Assembly: GCF_036884655.1 (NCBI RefSeq)
Contig: NC_088359.1
Location: 15,791,501-15,855,500, forward strand
DNA: 64,000 nucleotides
Source of the DNA: Musa acuminata AAA Group
Taxonomy: Eukaryota > Streptophyta > Magnoliopsida > Zingiberales > Musaceae
Direction: 5' to 3'
Shown: positions 42,630 through 53,754 of the stretch, piece by piece
Layout: each line of letters begins with the position of its first letter
Position numbering within the stretch: position 1 is the stretch's first letter
The notes under the pieces: model-generated
Seen by the model: only the letters and a program-made list of their open reading frames with translations
The model's database searches: none
Told to the model about the DNA's origin: nothing
Made by a program: the position numbers and the translations under genes

Positions 42630-43809
42630 TTAAGGTAAACAACATAATATTACAACATAATAAGGAGGAATTGTGTCCACTTTTCCCAAATACATACACA
42701 GCTTATTCAGGTGGTGAAAAGTTAAAATGTCTAAACAAGGTATCAAACTGTGAATCTGCTGCAACTCAGTTAAGATTTGATCTTGGCGTTGTTCAAGTTG
42801 ATCTTGTTTTTGTTCAAAACGATCCATCCGAATCCCTATGTCTTCGATAGATGAAGGAGGTGCTTGCTCTACTAGAGGTGATTCCTCAAAGGGACCAGTT
42901 GGAGGAGATTGATTACCCCTAAATATTAGTGTTTCCGGTTCTGGTTCAGGTTGGAGGGGATCGGTCCTTCTAGGCAGTCTAATCCACATACCATTTCTAA
43001 ATGTACATCTCATCCATCAAAGTAGATTTTTATTTATGATACTTAATCTATCTAGTTTTATAACTTCTTCGTCTGGTGGAATGGTAATATCATAGGCATG
43101 GAGTATTCTTATGATTAAGCCACCATATGGAAGCATCATATCCATTTTTGATATTTCTATCATGTTTTGTTGGATTAGGTAACCAAACCAATTGTTATAT
43201 CCCTTCATGATCCAATACATAGTACCTAGTTCCATTTGGCTTACTTCATCATGATGATATTGCTTTGGGAGAATGATACTAATCAAGATGTGATGAAGTA
43301 TTTTGGTGCTCAAAGGTAGTAAATGTTCATAGCTTTTTTGAAGTATCATTAAGTTATGATTGCCAAAAATTATTCCTAAGGCATCAACATAAGTGGTCCC
43401 AACTGTTTCATCATCCCATTGTCCTCTAAAATAGCAACCTCTTTCTTTTATCGGGATTCCTATGATGTTGCAAATTGATCTATCCATAATGGATATATGA
43501 CGTCCTGATAGATAGGTAGATACCCTTTCTTTTTCATCTATATGTAGATTGTTGTAAAATAACCTAACAAGTCTATGGTAGATAGGTTCACTGATTTGAA
43601 GAATTGGGAGAATGTCTAAATTTGTAAACCATTGAATAGGTTTCTAATCACTTAGTTCATCTAAATCAACATATTTTCCCTTATGAACATGTCTAGATTC
43701 TATGGATACAAATTTTAGGGTATATTGATTAGAATCGAAAAGTAGGGAGTCATCATTTTCTTCTAATCTCCTCTTCCCTTTATCCCTAGAGGATCTTCTA
43801 GAACCCATA
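42630..43809 (-). pseudogene. S-E extra ORF, resembles the 'putative plant transposon protein' family
   Basis: Minus strand from ATG at 43809 (MGSRRSSRDKGKRRLEEN) for about 390 codons in one frame with two stops: a TAG after about 48 codons (YVDLDELSD) and a TGA near 43017. A basic N-terminus leads into a folded-looking region with IYHRLVRLFYNNL, YLSGRHISIMDRSICNIIGI, WDDETVG, HHDEVSQMELGTMYWIMKGY and DITIPPDEEVIKLD. The C-terminus is Pro/Glu-rich with a coiled coil (MDRFEQKQDQLEQRQDQILT). The middle reminds me of the plant-transposon family known as Transposase_32, whose function is unknown. It is in sense orientation with gag, where pol should be. It is not Env-like: no signal or membrane segment seen. 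Confidence 0.65.
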
Positions 43810-44735
43810 AATACTACTATTATGAAGATAGATAATGAGCAAGAGTAGATAATACAAAAGAGAAATCAATGCCTTTTAGAGAATACCTTAGTTGTGATCT
43901 TCAAGAAGATGTAGGATTGATCCTTGATCTAGTAGGAAATAGGGATTTTTGGGCAGCTAGAGGGAGAAAATGGTGTTCAAAGGGGGTTTGGTGCTGGTTA
44001 GGGGAGTGGAAAATAAGTTGGGGTCGGTTCTACCACCGGCCCTAGCTTAGATTTATAAGGGGGCAGGTTGCTAGCGGTTGCACCACTGGCTGGGCGATGC
44101 TACCGCCTGCCACCCGTGACAGCTGGCGGTGCCACCGCCTATAGGCAGTGAGCACTGCTCGCAAGGTTGTGTGGGGTTGATGTGGGTGATTTCAACTTGA
44201 ATGAAGTTTTTGTTTGTGAAGCATACAACCTTATTTATATCGTCGAGTAAAAATTCACATCATAAGAGGAGAATATTCGTACGTTCATGATTGATCACAT
44301 AAAATGCATGTCATACCCAAACATTATATAGAACTCATATGTTTATAATAAGTTCATGATTCATCATATCAAATTTATACACTAGCATCGTAAAACTCTT
44401 ATGAAAAAATACATATGGCTTATTGCGCACACTATAAGATCATGATTCATGTGAGTGATCCAAAGAATGTCCGAACACAAATTCATGATCTTGTTAGATA
44501 GAATTTAATCTGGGAAAAAGATTAAGGAAGGAATGTATCCGATAAATTTAGAAATCCGAAAGATGTGAGAAGGGGAATTCATGCATAAGAGTTCACAAGT
44601 TCCAAAATTTGAGAGATCAATGTTTAGTGTCTATCACACAAGATTGCATTATGAACTTACAAGTATCATTTTGTAATTGATAGTTTTAATTCTAATGATC
44701 GCCTTTTTTTTTTTTTGGCTAGATAGCTTTATGAG
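43810..44735 (-). other. S-E non-coding stretch between protease stub and extra ORF
   Basis: About 0.9 kb. A GC-richer piece at 44040-44160 contains GGCGGTGCCACCGCC-type palindromes like those of the LTRs. A run of T lies near 44705. No protein recognised. It may hold the leader or promoter of the extra ORF; that is inference. Confidence 0.6.
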
Positions 44736-46402
44736 TTATTTTGGATCTCTGGTCATAAACCTTGAGCACCCAAAAACAAGATACCATCTCTTGCTCTCAG
44801 CTTGTGATGGTATACATTTTTACAAAAGAGGATGATTTTTAGGTATCCATTTGACCTTGGATGCCTAAAAAATCGATCAGCTTGACTTATCATTTTGCAT
44901 GGAGTTCTTTACGGTTCCTTTAGGAACCCAAATCAATTTGTGTGGACTACACTTTTTAAATGGACAAGATAAGCTATATGTCCAAGTTTACAACAAAAGT
45001 TGTATTTCTTTTGGGGCGAAACATGCAAGGTAGGGCCTTTAACAAAGATAGTTGGATTATGGTGAGAGCTACTCACAAATCCGATTCTGCCATTTCTATG
45101 AATGTAACCCTTGTTGGCAAGGATCATGTTCAAGGACTTGCTACCAACCTCAAATTTCTTCAAGGTATCTTTGAGTAGCAAGTTTTCCTTTTGAAGTATT
45201 TCTAAATCATGGCATTTCATACATGGAGCTAAACTATCATTATGCTCTTTTTTTAATTTAACGAAATCACTAATAAGAGAACCATGCCCCTTTTTTAATA
45301 ATTTATATGTTTACTAATTGTTTTGCATTCATCAAATAAATCATGAAAAGCATTTAATAGTTCATTAAATGATAAATTTACATCTAATGAACTTGTTACC
45401 TCATCTCCAATGGCCATTAGCGCATAGTGAGCAACTTGCTCGGTGTTGGTTGGCTCCTCTTCTTCGGATGCATTTGAGTTGTCCCATATTGCTTTGAGAG
45501 CCTTCTTCTTTGGTATCCTCTTCTTGGCTTGGGGACATTCACTCTTGTAGTGTCCTGGCTTCTTACATTCGTAGCATATTACTTGATATTTCTTGGGTTC
45601 AAATTTATTTTTAGTGTCATTTTTAAATTTATTTTATTTAATGAATTTTTTGAATTTCCTAGTTAAAAGTGCCAGTCATCATCAAAGTCCTCATCACTTG
45701 AGTTTTCTTTCAAGTGGTCTTCTTGTGTTCTTAGTGCTATATCCTTCTTGTTCTTTAGAATGGTGTCCTCAAGCTCTTCATGAGCTTTGCATGTCATTTC
45801 ATAGGTCATTAGTGACCCAATTAGTTCTTTAAGAGGAAAATTATTTAAATCTTTGGTCTCTTGAATGGCTGTGACTTTAGGGTCCCAACTCTTTGGAAGG
45901 GATCTTAAAACTTTATTAACGAGTTCAAAATCCGAGAAACCTTTACCAAGTCCTTTTAGACCATTGACGACATCCGTAAATCGAGTATACATATCTCCAA
46001 TGGTCTCACTCGGTTTCATCCGAAATAACTCATAAGTGTCTACTAAAAGATTAATTTTCGACTCCTTCACTCTACGAGTGCCTTCATGAGTCACTTCGAG
46101 TGTGTGCCAAATATCAAAAGTTGTTTCATAAATCGACACTCAATTAAACTCGTTTTTATCTAATGCACAAAACAAGGCATTCATAGCCTTAGCATTTAAA
46201 GTGAAAGTCTTCTTCTCCAACTCATTCCAATCGTTCATTGGAAGAGAAGACTTTTGAAAACTATTTTCGACAACGTTCCAAAGCTCAAAATTCATTGAAA
46301 TTAGGAAGATCCTCATTCTAGTCTTCCAATATGTGTAATTCATCCTATTGAACATAGCGGACGTGTAATTGAATGACCCTCTTGGTTGTTGGCAAATGTC
46401 AT
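44736..46402 (-). pseudogene. S-E gag with protease stub
   Basis: Minus strand from near 46402. Gag domain YTYWKTRMRIFLISM, a TGA at the Arg codon of ALDKNEFNR (C-to-T in a CpG), YELFRMKPSETIGDMYTRF, IGSLMTYEM, then stops and frameshifts. The C-terminal half parallels S-D, including ENLLLKDTLKKFEVGSKSLN, with a damaged second knuckle (CNFCCKLGHIAY). The first codons of protease survive (44740-44830, CSRFMT.DP in place of CSRHMTGDP), and then homology stops. Closer to S-D than to S-A, S-B or S-C. Confidence 0.87.
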
Positions 46403-46408
46403 CTCTCT

Positions 46409-47172
46409 TCGGCGGTACTACCGCTTGATACCTGACACTGGGTAGTACAACCGCTCAATCTGGGTGGTACCACCGCTTGACAGAGCTCGGAGATCGAGCT
46501 TTGGCGGTACCACCGCTTGACAGGGGCGGTACCACCGTTAGCAGCAATAACTACCGACGGTGCCACCGCCTGATAGGGGCGGTACCACCGCCCAGAATTA
46601 CTAGGAGATCGAGTCTCCTAAGTAGTGCCACCGCTGGCACTAGCGGTGCCACCACCGACGAAAATTCTGGGTCCTGATTGGGCCTTGAATCCGGCCCAAA
46701 CCAGCCTATCTTAGGGCCCAATTTGCCCCTAATTAAGTTATTGAGATTACCTCCCAATTCTAACTTAATTTACACTATAAATATGATAATTAAGACATGA
46801 TTACTATATTTCATATTCTGGTGCGTCAATTGCTCTTCCGGCATACTTCAGGCGAACATCCGACGAACTCTCGATAATGCTCCGGCGGACTCCCGACAAG
46901 CTCTTGGACTTTGCGACAATCTTCTTGGCGAGTTCCGATGAGCTTCTATGGCAAGCTCCTAGACTTCTTGGTTGATTCTTGTAGAACTTCCGACGAACGT
47001 CCAGACTTCCAACGAACTCTCGAACTCCCAACGTGATCTCGATCTTGACTCTGGCACAACACTTTCTTTCTGTCTTGCTGCCATCGTAGTTAATCCTATA
47101 TAATTTTCTCAACATATAGATTAGATCAAACACATTACAATTGACTTCATCATCAAAATCTGAGATTCAACA
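46409..47172 (-). repeat. S-E 5' LTR remnant
   Basis: Only the outer part survives: from a GGCGGTACTACCGC palindrome at 46409 (array to about 46672) to GAGATTCAACA at 47172. The inner end of the LTR and the primer binding site are deleted, so the array now abuts gag. Confidence 0.87.
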
Positions 47173-47227
47173 CCGACTTGCTTCTAGCGATCTTCCGACG
47201 AGTTTTCGGTGAGTCTTCCAACATGCT
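47173..47227 (-). repeat. S-D 5' LTR, middle sliver between S-E and the LARD
   Basis: Fifty-five bases (CCGACTTGCTTCTAGCGATC onward) in the CGACGAG / TTCCGG style of this LTR family. Left of it S-E ends in GATTCAACA; right of it the LARD begins. The S-E flanks CCGGT and CCGAC agree in three of five bases. Confidence 0.8.
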
Positions 47228-47659
47228 ATCACGTACTTAGCTGGTTTTGCCTAAGTCGTGCGGCACCCTTGCATGTCCGTCCGCAAAGGTCAGCCTCCCC
47301 GAAGCCTCCCATTGTCCCTTAGGACCAACAAAAGAGAGAACGCCTCAATCGGGATCCACAAGCAAACATCTCCGAAAAAACACTTCATAGACAATGCAAA
47401 TTACAAACAGACTTTACAAGCTCTGAACAGTGGCACAACAAAGGATAAAATGGTCCATTATAGACCGAAAATCTCTCGCACGTGTCCACATGACACAACC
47501 TTTATTTACAAGCCTAAAGAGGCCACCAACCCAACTAAAATGGGACTATTAAGCCTTTGGCCGCCCCTCTACATGCTGTACAAGGCATGAACATGCCAAA
47601 AGACACGGACATATATAAGCATTACATCAAACACCTTGTTTAAAAGTTTGTCCGTGACA
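47228..47659 (-). repeat. LARD 3' LTR
   Basis: 432 bp; on + ATCACGTACTTAGCTGG to GTCCGTGACA. On minus it starts TGTCACGGAC and ends GTGAT, so the 3' terminus does not read CA if the flanking duplication is placed as ATGCT/GTGCT. Confidence 0.87.
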
Positions 47660-50600
47660 TTCACCCCCACTTATTCCTTCGACATCCTTGTTGAAGCCTT
47701 TGTCGACACTGCAACTCCTCACCTTTGCTGAGTCTTCAATCTTCTGCTCCAACTACAATGCGCCTCTTGGCTCTTAGCTGCTCTCCGCTGCTGTTTTTGA
47801 GTAGTCGAACCTTTGATCCGCCATGCTGCTTCAACTCACCAATGACTCTGACTCTGGTGTGGGGTTGGCTGAGTTGTGTTGATCCTTGTTGATTCCTACG
47901 GATCCCCCAGATGAAGGAAAAGATCATCCTTACTGCGCCAGTCTCTCAAATGCCTCATGCTGCTTGAACTGGGTGGATGCTTGTTGGAGCTTTAACGAGC
48001 ATCGTCTCGTAAACTTCTGAAGTTTTGGGTCCTTCCTCCACAAAATTTGCTCATTGACTCTTCCTTCACTTAGTTGTCACATCCAAGTAGGTTCGCATCA
48101 CTTCCTCTTTCGATTGGCATTTCGTTGGGAAATGAAGCGGACAATCTACTCTCAGTAGCACTGATCACCGTTGGTGAGGATTTCACAACTATTGTCTTTC
48201 ATTATCTTCGAAGGGTCTTTGAACTTGTGCAGAGCTCCTCTGCTGGATAGATAAGAGAATTGGGGTACTCGGTTTCGCCCATTCTCTTAAGGGTTGAGAA
48301 GGAAAAGGTTACTTGACTTCGCCCGCCTCCTCGAGGTTGTACTCCATGCATCGAGCTGGTTACTAGCCTTCGCCTGCCCTTTGCTCACACTTCTGAAGCA
48401 CTTGAAGTGTTTGCACTCCTTGCGTTGAGTTAGTTACTGTGATTCACCTTCTCAATGCCATCGAACTTCTGGAATGCGGGAAGTGTTTGGTCACCTTTAG
48501 GATTGTACCATCTTCTCCATCAGTCCTGCCGCCTACTCCAATGAGTAGCAAAGGTATAGCACCGCGTACTGCCTGCTTCGTTCCTTGGTTATGCGCTCTT
48601 GCATGACCCAAAGTCCTTCACTTTCGGTTATCTTGATGAGAAGTTCATTGACACCGGTCTTACGAAGTTCCTCGGCCTCTGCCCTTCAGCCTTGTCTCGG
48701 TACTTGGAGATTGCCTCTGCATGCTCCACCTCCTCGGCCCCTTTCACGACCAAGCGCTCTCCCACCATGAGAGCAAGGGATCAATGACTTTCACGGAAGT
48801 CCCGCCTCTACGGTACCATGGCGCTGCCATACCCATGGCCCTACTATCCATCGCCTCGCATCTGCTTCCCTTTTCTTCACGATCAGTAGATATGTCTCCG
48901 TGGCACTCCTCTGAGTCCACCTCCATTCTAACTGATGCTTGATTTTGGGTAGCTAAGTCCCTCTGGATTCGTCGTCGCTTCCTCGCCCCTTTCAACCCCT
49001 GCTTCAACACCTCTGTGTTCTCCAAGCAGTCCGTTTGGTCGATGGAAAGACAGACTGCAACTCCCATGCATGGCCTCTGCCATCACGTTGTAGGGTTTGC
49101 ACCGATTCTATTCTCCTTAGCTTCCTTGGTAGCAACGTTCGCTTACTCGACCTTGTCCTCTGACTTGCCGGGCTCCCTTAAGCGAACATGAGCTCTGGAG
49201 CAGTCCAACTCTCTAGCTGCTTCGATCATACCTCTGCATGATCAAGTCCCTCCCATTGAACTCACAGGTACTTGCATTCGAACTTTTCCCTTGGTGGAAC
49301 ACAGCCCCCATATGTTGATGACCAAGGCTTTCATCCGATGTAAAATTCGATGCACGCACGGAAGACCCGCCTCTGCGGTACCATGGCCTTCACTTCTTGA
49401 ATCCATAGCCCTTCTTGCCGTCGTGTTGTTCACCGAAGTGGAGCTTCCAGTAGCTCCCGATCATACCTCCATATGATCTAGTCCCTCACGGGACTATGTC
49501 GTGTGTATCGCATTGCCACGAACTGTTCTACCACGATCCGCTGCACCATGTCGCCTCTTGGTGACATCTCCATTGCATTCTGATCCTTGTGGAATAAACT
49601 CGAATTGTGAACCCTCCATGTGTGGCCTTTGCCAATACATCGCAGAGTCTCTTTCACCTTCGATTTTGTTCGCTCCTTTGGCAATCGACCTTCATCCACC
49701 CACTCTTGGGTCACACCTAGATGAAGCACCGCTCTAGGACAGTCCGTCGCTTAGTAGCTCCCAAAGTCCACCGACTTCACTGTAATTTGTGCACCATTGT
49801 CTGAATCCTAGGCCTCTGCCCCTACCAGCACAATCTCCGCTGCACACCGCTTCCTTCACGACAACTTGAATGGCAACACTGTGGCATATTCTTCAAGAGT
49901 ACCCACCTCTGCATCCTCTTGCCCCGTGCTAAGGCCTTCTGAACCCAACTTCGCCTCCGCAAATTGAGTCACCTTAGTTCCTCCATCAAATGCTTCTCTG
50001 AGATAAAGTGCATGTGCCCCGAAGCTCCCTTCGTCTTTGGCACCATGCAAGATGAGTCTGCTCCGTCAGAATGAAGGACCCATGGAACAACATGATCCTA
50101 CTCTTGCCTCTGTAAGAGTTCATGTCCTTGACCTCTGTCTAAGGAAAGCACTATGCCTCTGCTCCACGTTCCAACTTCTATGCTGACTCCCTTCATGCGG
50201 CTTGAGTACTTCTCCAAGTTACACCCAAGTTGCTCCGCTCCTCGTTTTCACATTGAGTCGATGGTGGCCCTCGCGTCCACCATTCCACGGGTCAGCCCTC
50301 CCTTGAGTCCGATCTCCACATCGACTCCAAGTGTGCCTTCATTTGTGTTGCTTTGGGTCGCTCCCCCACTTGATCTCGCAATGCATTCTCTCAAGCGAGA
50401 TCATGCGACGACTCCTCGTCGCTTGCTCAGTCCATCGAGCTTCGTGGAGTTGTTGTTTGTTGAGGTACTCCTCCTCAACATGTGAGGTCCGTCTCACATT
50501 ATTCTCCCTCTGGAGAGCCGGGACTTATCTCTCCTAGATAATTGTCCCATTGGAGCAACATCTCTCTTCGTTTCAAAGACCACCATCCCTTTGGACTACT

Positions 50601-51273
50601 CCGATCTGCTGAACAAACTGTGCATTAATCTGCCTCCTGCAAATGCACTTGCTAGATTGCGACTCCATGTCAATACAGCCCCCGCTGCATCACTCAAGGC
50701 CTAGCAACATGCTGAACTCATTGCACACTTTAGCCTCCTATGGACGTATCCTTCACATGCCGAAGAGAAAGTTTCAATGCTCCATGGCGCCGAGTTTCGG
50801 TCGCCTTGGGATGGCCACGAACATTCCATCGTCCGCATACAAGCCCATGCATGAGTACCAAATTCTTCGAGTTAGCAATTCCCCTCACCTCTGTGAGCTT
50901 TGCATAACTCTTTTGGTCATTGAGCAACTCATTCCACCTTGCATGGTCTCATCCTTTACCAAGCGCCTCGCTTGGCTTGAGCACCATCAAGTATAGTTGT
51001 CAACGTTGAGCCGTAGCTCAAACTCAGCCATCCCAACCTTTATGCGCTCCGCATTCTTCCAAGCTTGCTTGTTCTCATGGTGCCTCTTGCGCGAAGGGTT
51101 GGACATTCCTCTGAATTCCAATGTCAGATGCCCGCCTCTCCGAGCGACTCCTTTTCCCTACATCTCCATGCCCGTTTTCCCCCAAACGGTCGCGCGTGTG
51201 CTGACTGCCCTCAACGCAGCCCCGATAGGTCCCCCACGTTTGCATGGTAAGTGTTTTTATAAGTGCTTGTCCC
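47660..51273 (-). other. LARD internal region, non-coding
   Basis: 3.6 kb of balanced composition, unlike the AT-rich filler of the Sireviruses. No protein family is recognisable. Short open frames of 60-128 codons exist on both strands (for example 48744-49067 on minus, 50643-50996 and 50997-51383 on +) and look uninformative. Some phrases recur: 'CCCGCCTCTACGGTACCATGG' style at about 48802 and 49368, and 'GATCATACCTC...TGATC' at about 49224 and 49462. A captured host transcript is possible but not recognised. Confidence 0.65.
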
Positions 51274-51285
51274 GCTCTGATACCA
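51274..51285 (-). other. LARD primer binding site
   Basis: Minus-strand TGGTATCAGAGC (then GGGACAAGC), three bases from the LTR; same initiator-Met primer as the coding elements. Confidence 0.88.
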
Positions 51286-51288
51286 TCT

Positions 51289-51734
51289 ATCACGTACTTA
51301 GCTGGTTTTGCCTAAGTCGTGCGACACCCTTGCGTGTCCATCCGCAAAGGTCAGCCTCCCCGAAGCCTCCCATTGTCCCTTAGGACCAACAAAAGAGAGA
51401 ACGGGCTAGAGAGAACGCCTCAATCGGGATCCACAAGCAAACATCTCTGAAAAAACACTTCATAGACAATGCAAATTACAAACAGACTTTACAAGCTCTG
51501 AATAGTGGCACAACAAAGGGTAAAATGGTCCATTACAAACCGAAAATCTCTCGCACGTGTCCACATGACACAACCTTTATTTACAAGCCTAAAGAGGCCA
51601 CCAACCCAACTAAAATGGGACTATTAAGCCTTTGGCCGCCCCTCTACATGTTGTACAAGGCATGAACATGCCAAAAGACACGGACATATATAAGCATTAC
51701 ATCAAACACCTTGTTTAAAAGTTTGTCCATGACA
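51289..51734 (-). repeat. LARD 5' LTR
   Basis: 446 bp; differs from the 3' LTR mainly by an extra GGGCTAGAGAGAAC (14 bases, a local duplication of AGAGAGAAC) and a few substitutions. Confidence 0.88.
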
Positions 51735-51917
51735 GTGCTTCCGGTGACGATGAACTCTCGACGAGCTCTCGGTATATCGTCTAAGTCTTTGACTCTAGCC
51801 CATCATATGCTTTATGCCTTATTGCTATTGTAGTTAATCCTGCACACTTATCACAACACATGGATTAGATCAAATAATTTACCAATTGATTTCATCATCA
51901 AAATCCGAGATTCAACG
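51735..51917 (-). repeat. S-D 5' LTR, outer end
   Basis: Runs from GTGCTTCCGG to ATCCGAGATTCAACG, which on minus is CGTTGAATCTCGGAT, the Sirevirus LTR start with its first base changed. It abuts C2 gag. Confidence 0.88.
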
Positions 51918-52179
51918 ATATTTTCTTATTATCTCTGTAACTCGGGAGTCATAGAGTCTAACATGTAACACTGAGCAAGAGTGGAGTCATATATATACAT
52001 CACATAGCGAGTGATCTCATTCTCACTGGCCCCTTCCTCAGGCATAGGCATCACTGTATCAAGGACATACATTATTTTCTCCACCGTGATATTCTTAAGT
52101 TACGGAGCCAATCAGTATAATTTGGACCAATAAAGCGGTTGATATCAAGTATGCCACGTAAGGGACTTATATGCGACAT
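51918..52179 (-). pseudogene. C2 gag, N-terminal fragment
   Basis: Parallel to C1 gag codons 1-87: ISPLRGILDIN at the start, then the YTDWLRNL-type region, EEGASENEI and MLDSMTPELQ-like words with a frameshift near 52090. Ends at the S-D junction. Confidence 0.85.
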
Positions 52180-52921
52180 ATTTATGAAAATAAAGATGTA
52201 TTGAATAAATAACATGCAGATTTTATAAAAAAATAAACAATTTAGATAAGGACTTCTATCTTAGTCTACTCCCACTAATTTCTCGTGAATCACACAACTC
52301 CCTCTTGTATATGAATCAGAGACCCCCGATAGATCTCTAGTGGGGATCAAGATCCAATCAACGTCTTAACGTAACCTCGAGTGACTCAACCAATTATGCG
52401 AAGCCCTTAAAGGTAGGCAACTCTTGCCAATCACAACTCCTTGTGGTTCCTATCCTGTTCGACCTCCGAACCACCATGGCCTAGCGGCGGTAGGCAGCTC
52501 GCTCACGGGACTAGCGCCCATGCGTAGGCTGTTTGCGCAATGCCTCTACTCGTGGGCGTAGCTCTCGTAGGCATCGCTGCCCCACCGGGGTGGCGCCCCT
52601 ATAGGCCCTACCACCCCTACGGGTAGTTTCCCCGTAGGCACCGCCCCCGTGGTGCAGTGCCCACCCCTACGAGCGGCACTGCTGGCGGCCAACTACAAGC
52701 AGGCCGCCGATCATCGGCAGCCAGTAACCAGCCACTTGCACGCAGGCGACCAAGGCTGCAGGCAGTCTTTGGCCACTTTTGCATGGGCAGCAAGGGCAGT
52801 AACAGTTGCTGCCATTTCTCGCCTTTGGCATTAACGATCTTGACGATAAAATTCTTCCTAAGACATAACACATGTAGTTCAAAACCATTCTATTGCATGA
52901 ACAACCTGGCTTTGATATAAC
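52180..52921 (-). other. C2 leader
   Basis: 740 bases, shorter than in C1. One copy of the leader hairpin (CCTCGAGTGACTCAACC, 52375-52391) survives with changes that weaken its stem. A GC-rich block at 52480-52760 corresponds to the C1 leader ORF; a short frame begins at 52871. The primer binding site at about 52905-52918 is mutated (TTGATATAAC on +). Confidence 0.75.
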
Positions 52922-53754
52922 TGTTGGGAAATCTAGGGCGACATCAAATGCACAGCGAAAGAACATAAAAGAAAAAACCCAAATTTCCCAATATGTGTTC
53001 GTCGTCATGCGAAGATTGGTGTGTGAAATCCGTAAAATTAAAAATTGTATGTCAGAAAGATAGTTGTGTTACCTAGGGAGATCATATATCCCTGAATCCC
53101 TACATATATGTATGAGTGGATGGAGGAGGTCAAGCAACCTCCTCTCAAGCGGTGATCCATACAGCAGGGCTGCAACGATGCTCCTGAAATCTCCAGGCCT
53201 ACAATTTGAGGAGGAGAAGGGGAGAGGATAATAGGAGGTGGCTACTAGGAAGCCCCAACCTATGGGCATTTAGTTCCCTCCTATTTATAGAGGCCCCCAG
53301 TTAACCCTAATGGATCCTACCCTATTTGGTATTGGATCTCCATCAAATTACCCAAGCCTTTTAGATTAGTGGGTCTCTACTTAATATTCTCTTATTATCT
53401 CTTATTGGATCTCATTCATGGGATCCAATAATTCAAGGGCTTTTTGGATATCCAATAAGATAGGGTTTCCAACGGATATCTCATATCTGAACCTCTACTC
53501 GTCGCAATACCTACCATATGTGTGTGACCCTCTAGGTCCAATATCGAGTTGGTCGTGAGTCATACCTATCAGAACTCCTTCCAGTTTAGTGAATTATTAT
53601 CTCCATAATAATTCACTCGACTCATCGACTATGGACATACTATGCCACCATGCCATAGTCTGGAGATGATACTGGAGAATCCAAACCTTTGGACCTATCT
53701 GTCCTTAGTTACCATGTACCTATAGCCCCTCATCTATCTAATATCCCAGAGACC
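52922..53754 (-). repeat. C2 5' LTR, part
   Basis: TGTTGGGAAATCTAGGGCGA onward, matching the C1 LTR to ATATCCCAGAGACC. It carries an extra stretch near 53320-53480 with repeated 'ttggatatccaataagata' words absent from C1. G2 is inserted after 53754. Confidence 0.88.

Larger units (their letters stand above)
39647..47172 (-). mobile_element. S-E: pol-less Sirevirus-type element with an extra ORF
   Basis: Minus strand: 5' LTR remnant (47172-46409), gag (46402-44736), protease stub, non-coding stretch, an extra ORF (43809-42630), AT-rich filler, polypurine tract, 3' LTR (41106-39647). Ends are TGTTGAATC...TAACA type. Flanks CCGGT and CCGAC share only three bases, so the duplication has decayed or the edges are slightly off. 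The primer binding site and LTR end are lost in a deletion at 46409. It is inserted in the S-D LTR. Confidence 0.87.
47228..51734 (-). mobile_element. LARD-like non-coding LTR element
   Basis: 4507 bp bounded by near-identical LTRs (47228-47659 and 51289-51734), with flanks ATGCT and GTGCT (one mismatch). On the minus strand the right LTR is 5', followed by a primer binding site; a polypurine tract AAGTGGGGGTGAA precedes the 3' LTR. The 3.6-kb inside has no recognisable gag or pol. It therefore fits the LARD class (large retrotransposon derivative). Inserted in the S-D LTR. Confidence 0.88.
30048..51917 (-). mobile_element. S-D: Sirevirus-type element with gag, protease and integrase, broken by four insertions
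   Basis: On the minus strand: 5' LTR in three parts (51917-51735, 47227-47173, 39646-38559), primer binding site, gag, protease, integrase interrupted by the LINE, then cut at 30048 by G1. The rest of its pol and its 3' LTR must lie left of G1, outside the window. It sits in C2 gag (join at 51917/51918). It is the only Sirevirus here that keeps pol and so resembles the autonomous parent of the gag-only copies, though its Gag differs from theirs. Confidence 0.88.
51918..53754 (-). mobile_element. C2: copia element related to C1, 5' part only
   Basis: Minus strand: 5' LTR (53754-52922, cut by G2), degenerate primer binding site, leader, gag N-terminus cut by S-D at 51917. Same family as C1 in LTR, leader and Gag, but more diverged, in line with its position as the oldest host of the nest. 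Its remaining parts lie outside the window on both sides. Confidence 0.9.

Noticed and set aside
42630..43809. Envelope gene in S-E
   Set aside because: No signal peptide, membrane segment or cysteine pattern in the extra ORF; it has a cytosolic character with a terminal coiled coil.
48744..49067. 107-codon minus-strand frame in the LARD, sense to the element
   Set aside because: Could be a scrap of a captured transcript, but no family was recognised and neighbouring frames are broken; kept as non-coding.
50643..51383. Two consecutive + strand open frames in the LARD
   Set aside because: Antisense to the element, no recognisable domain, and similar-length frames occur on the other strand.
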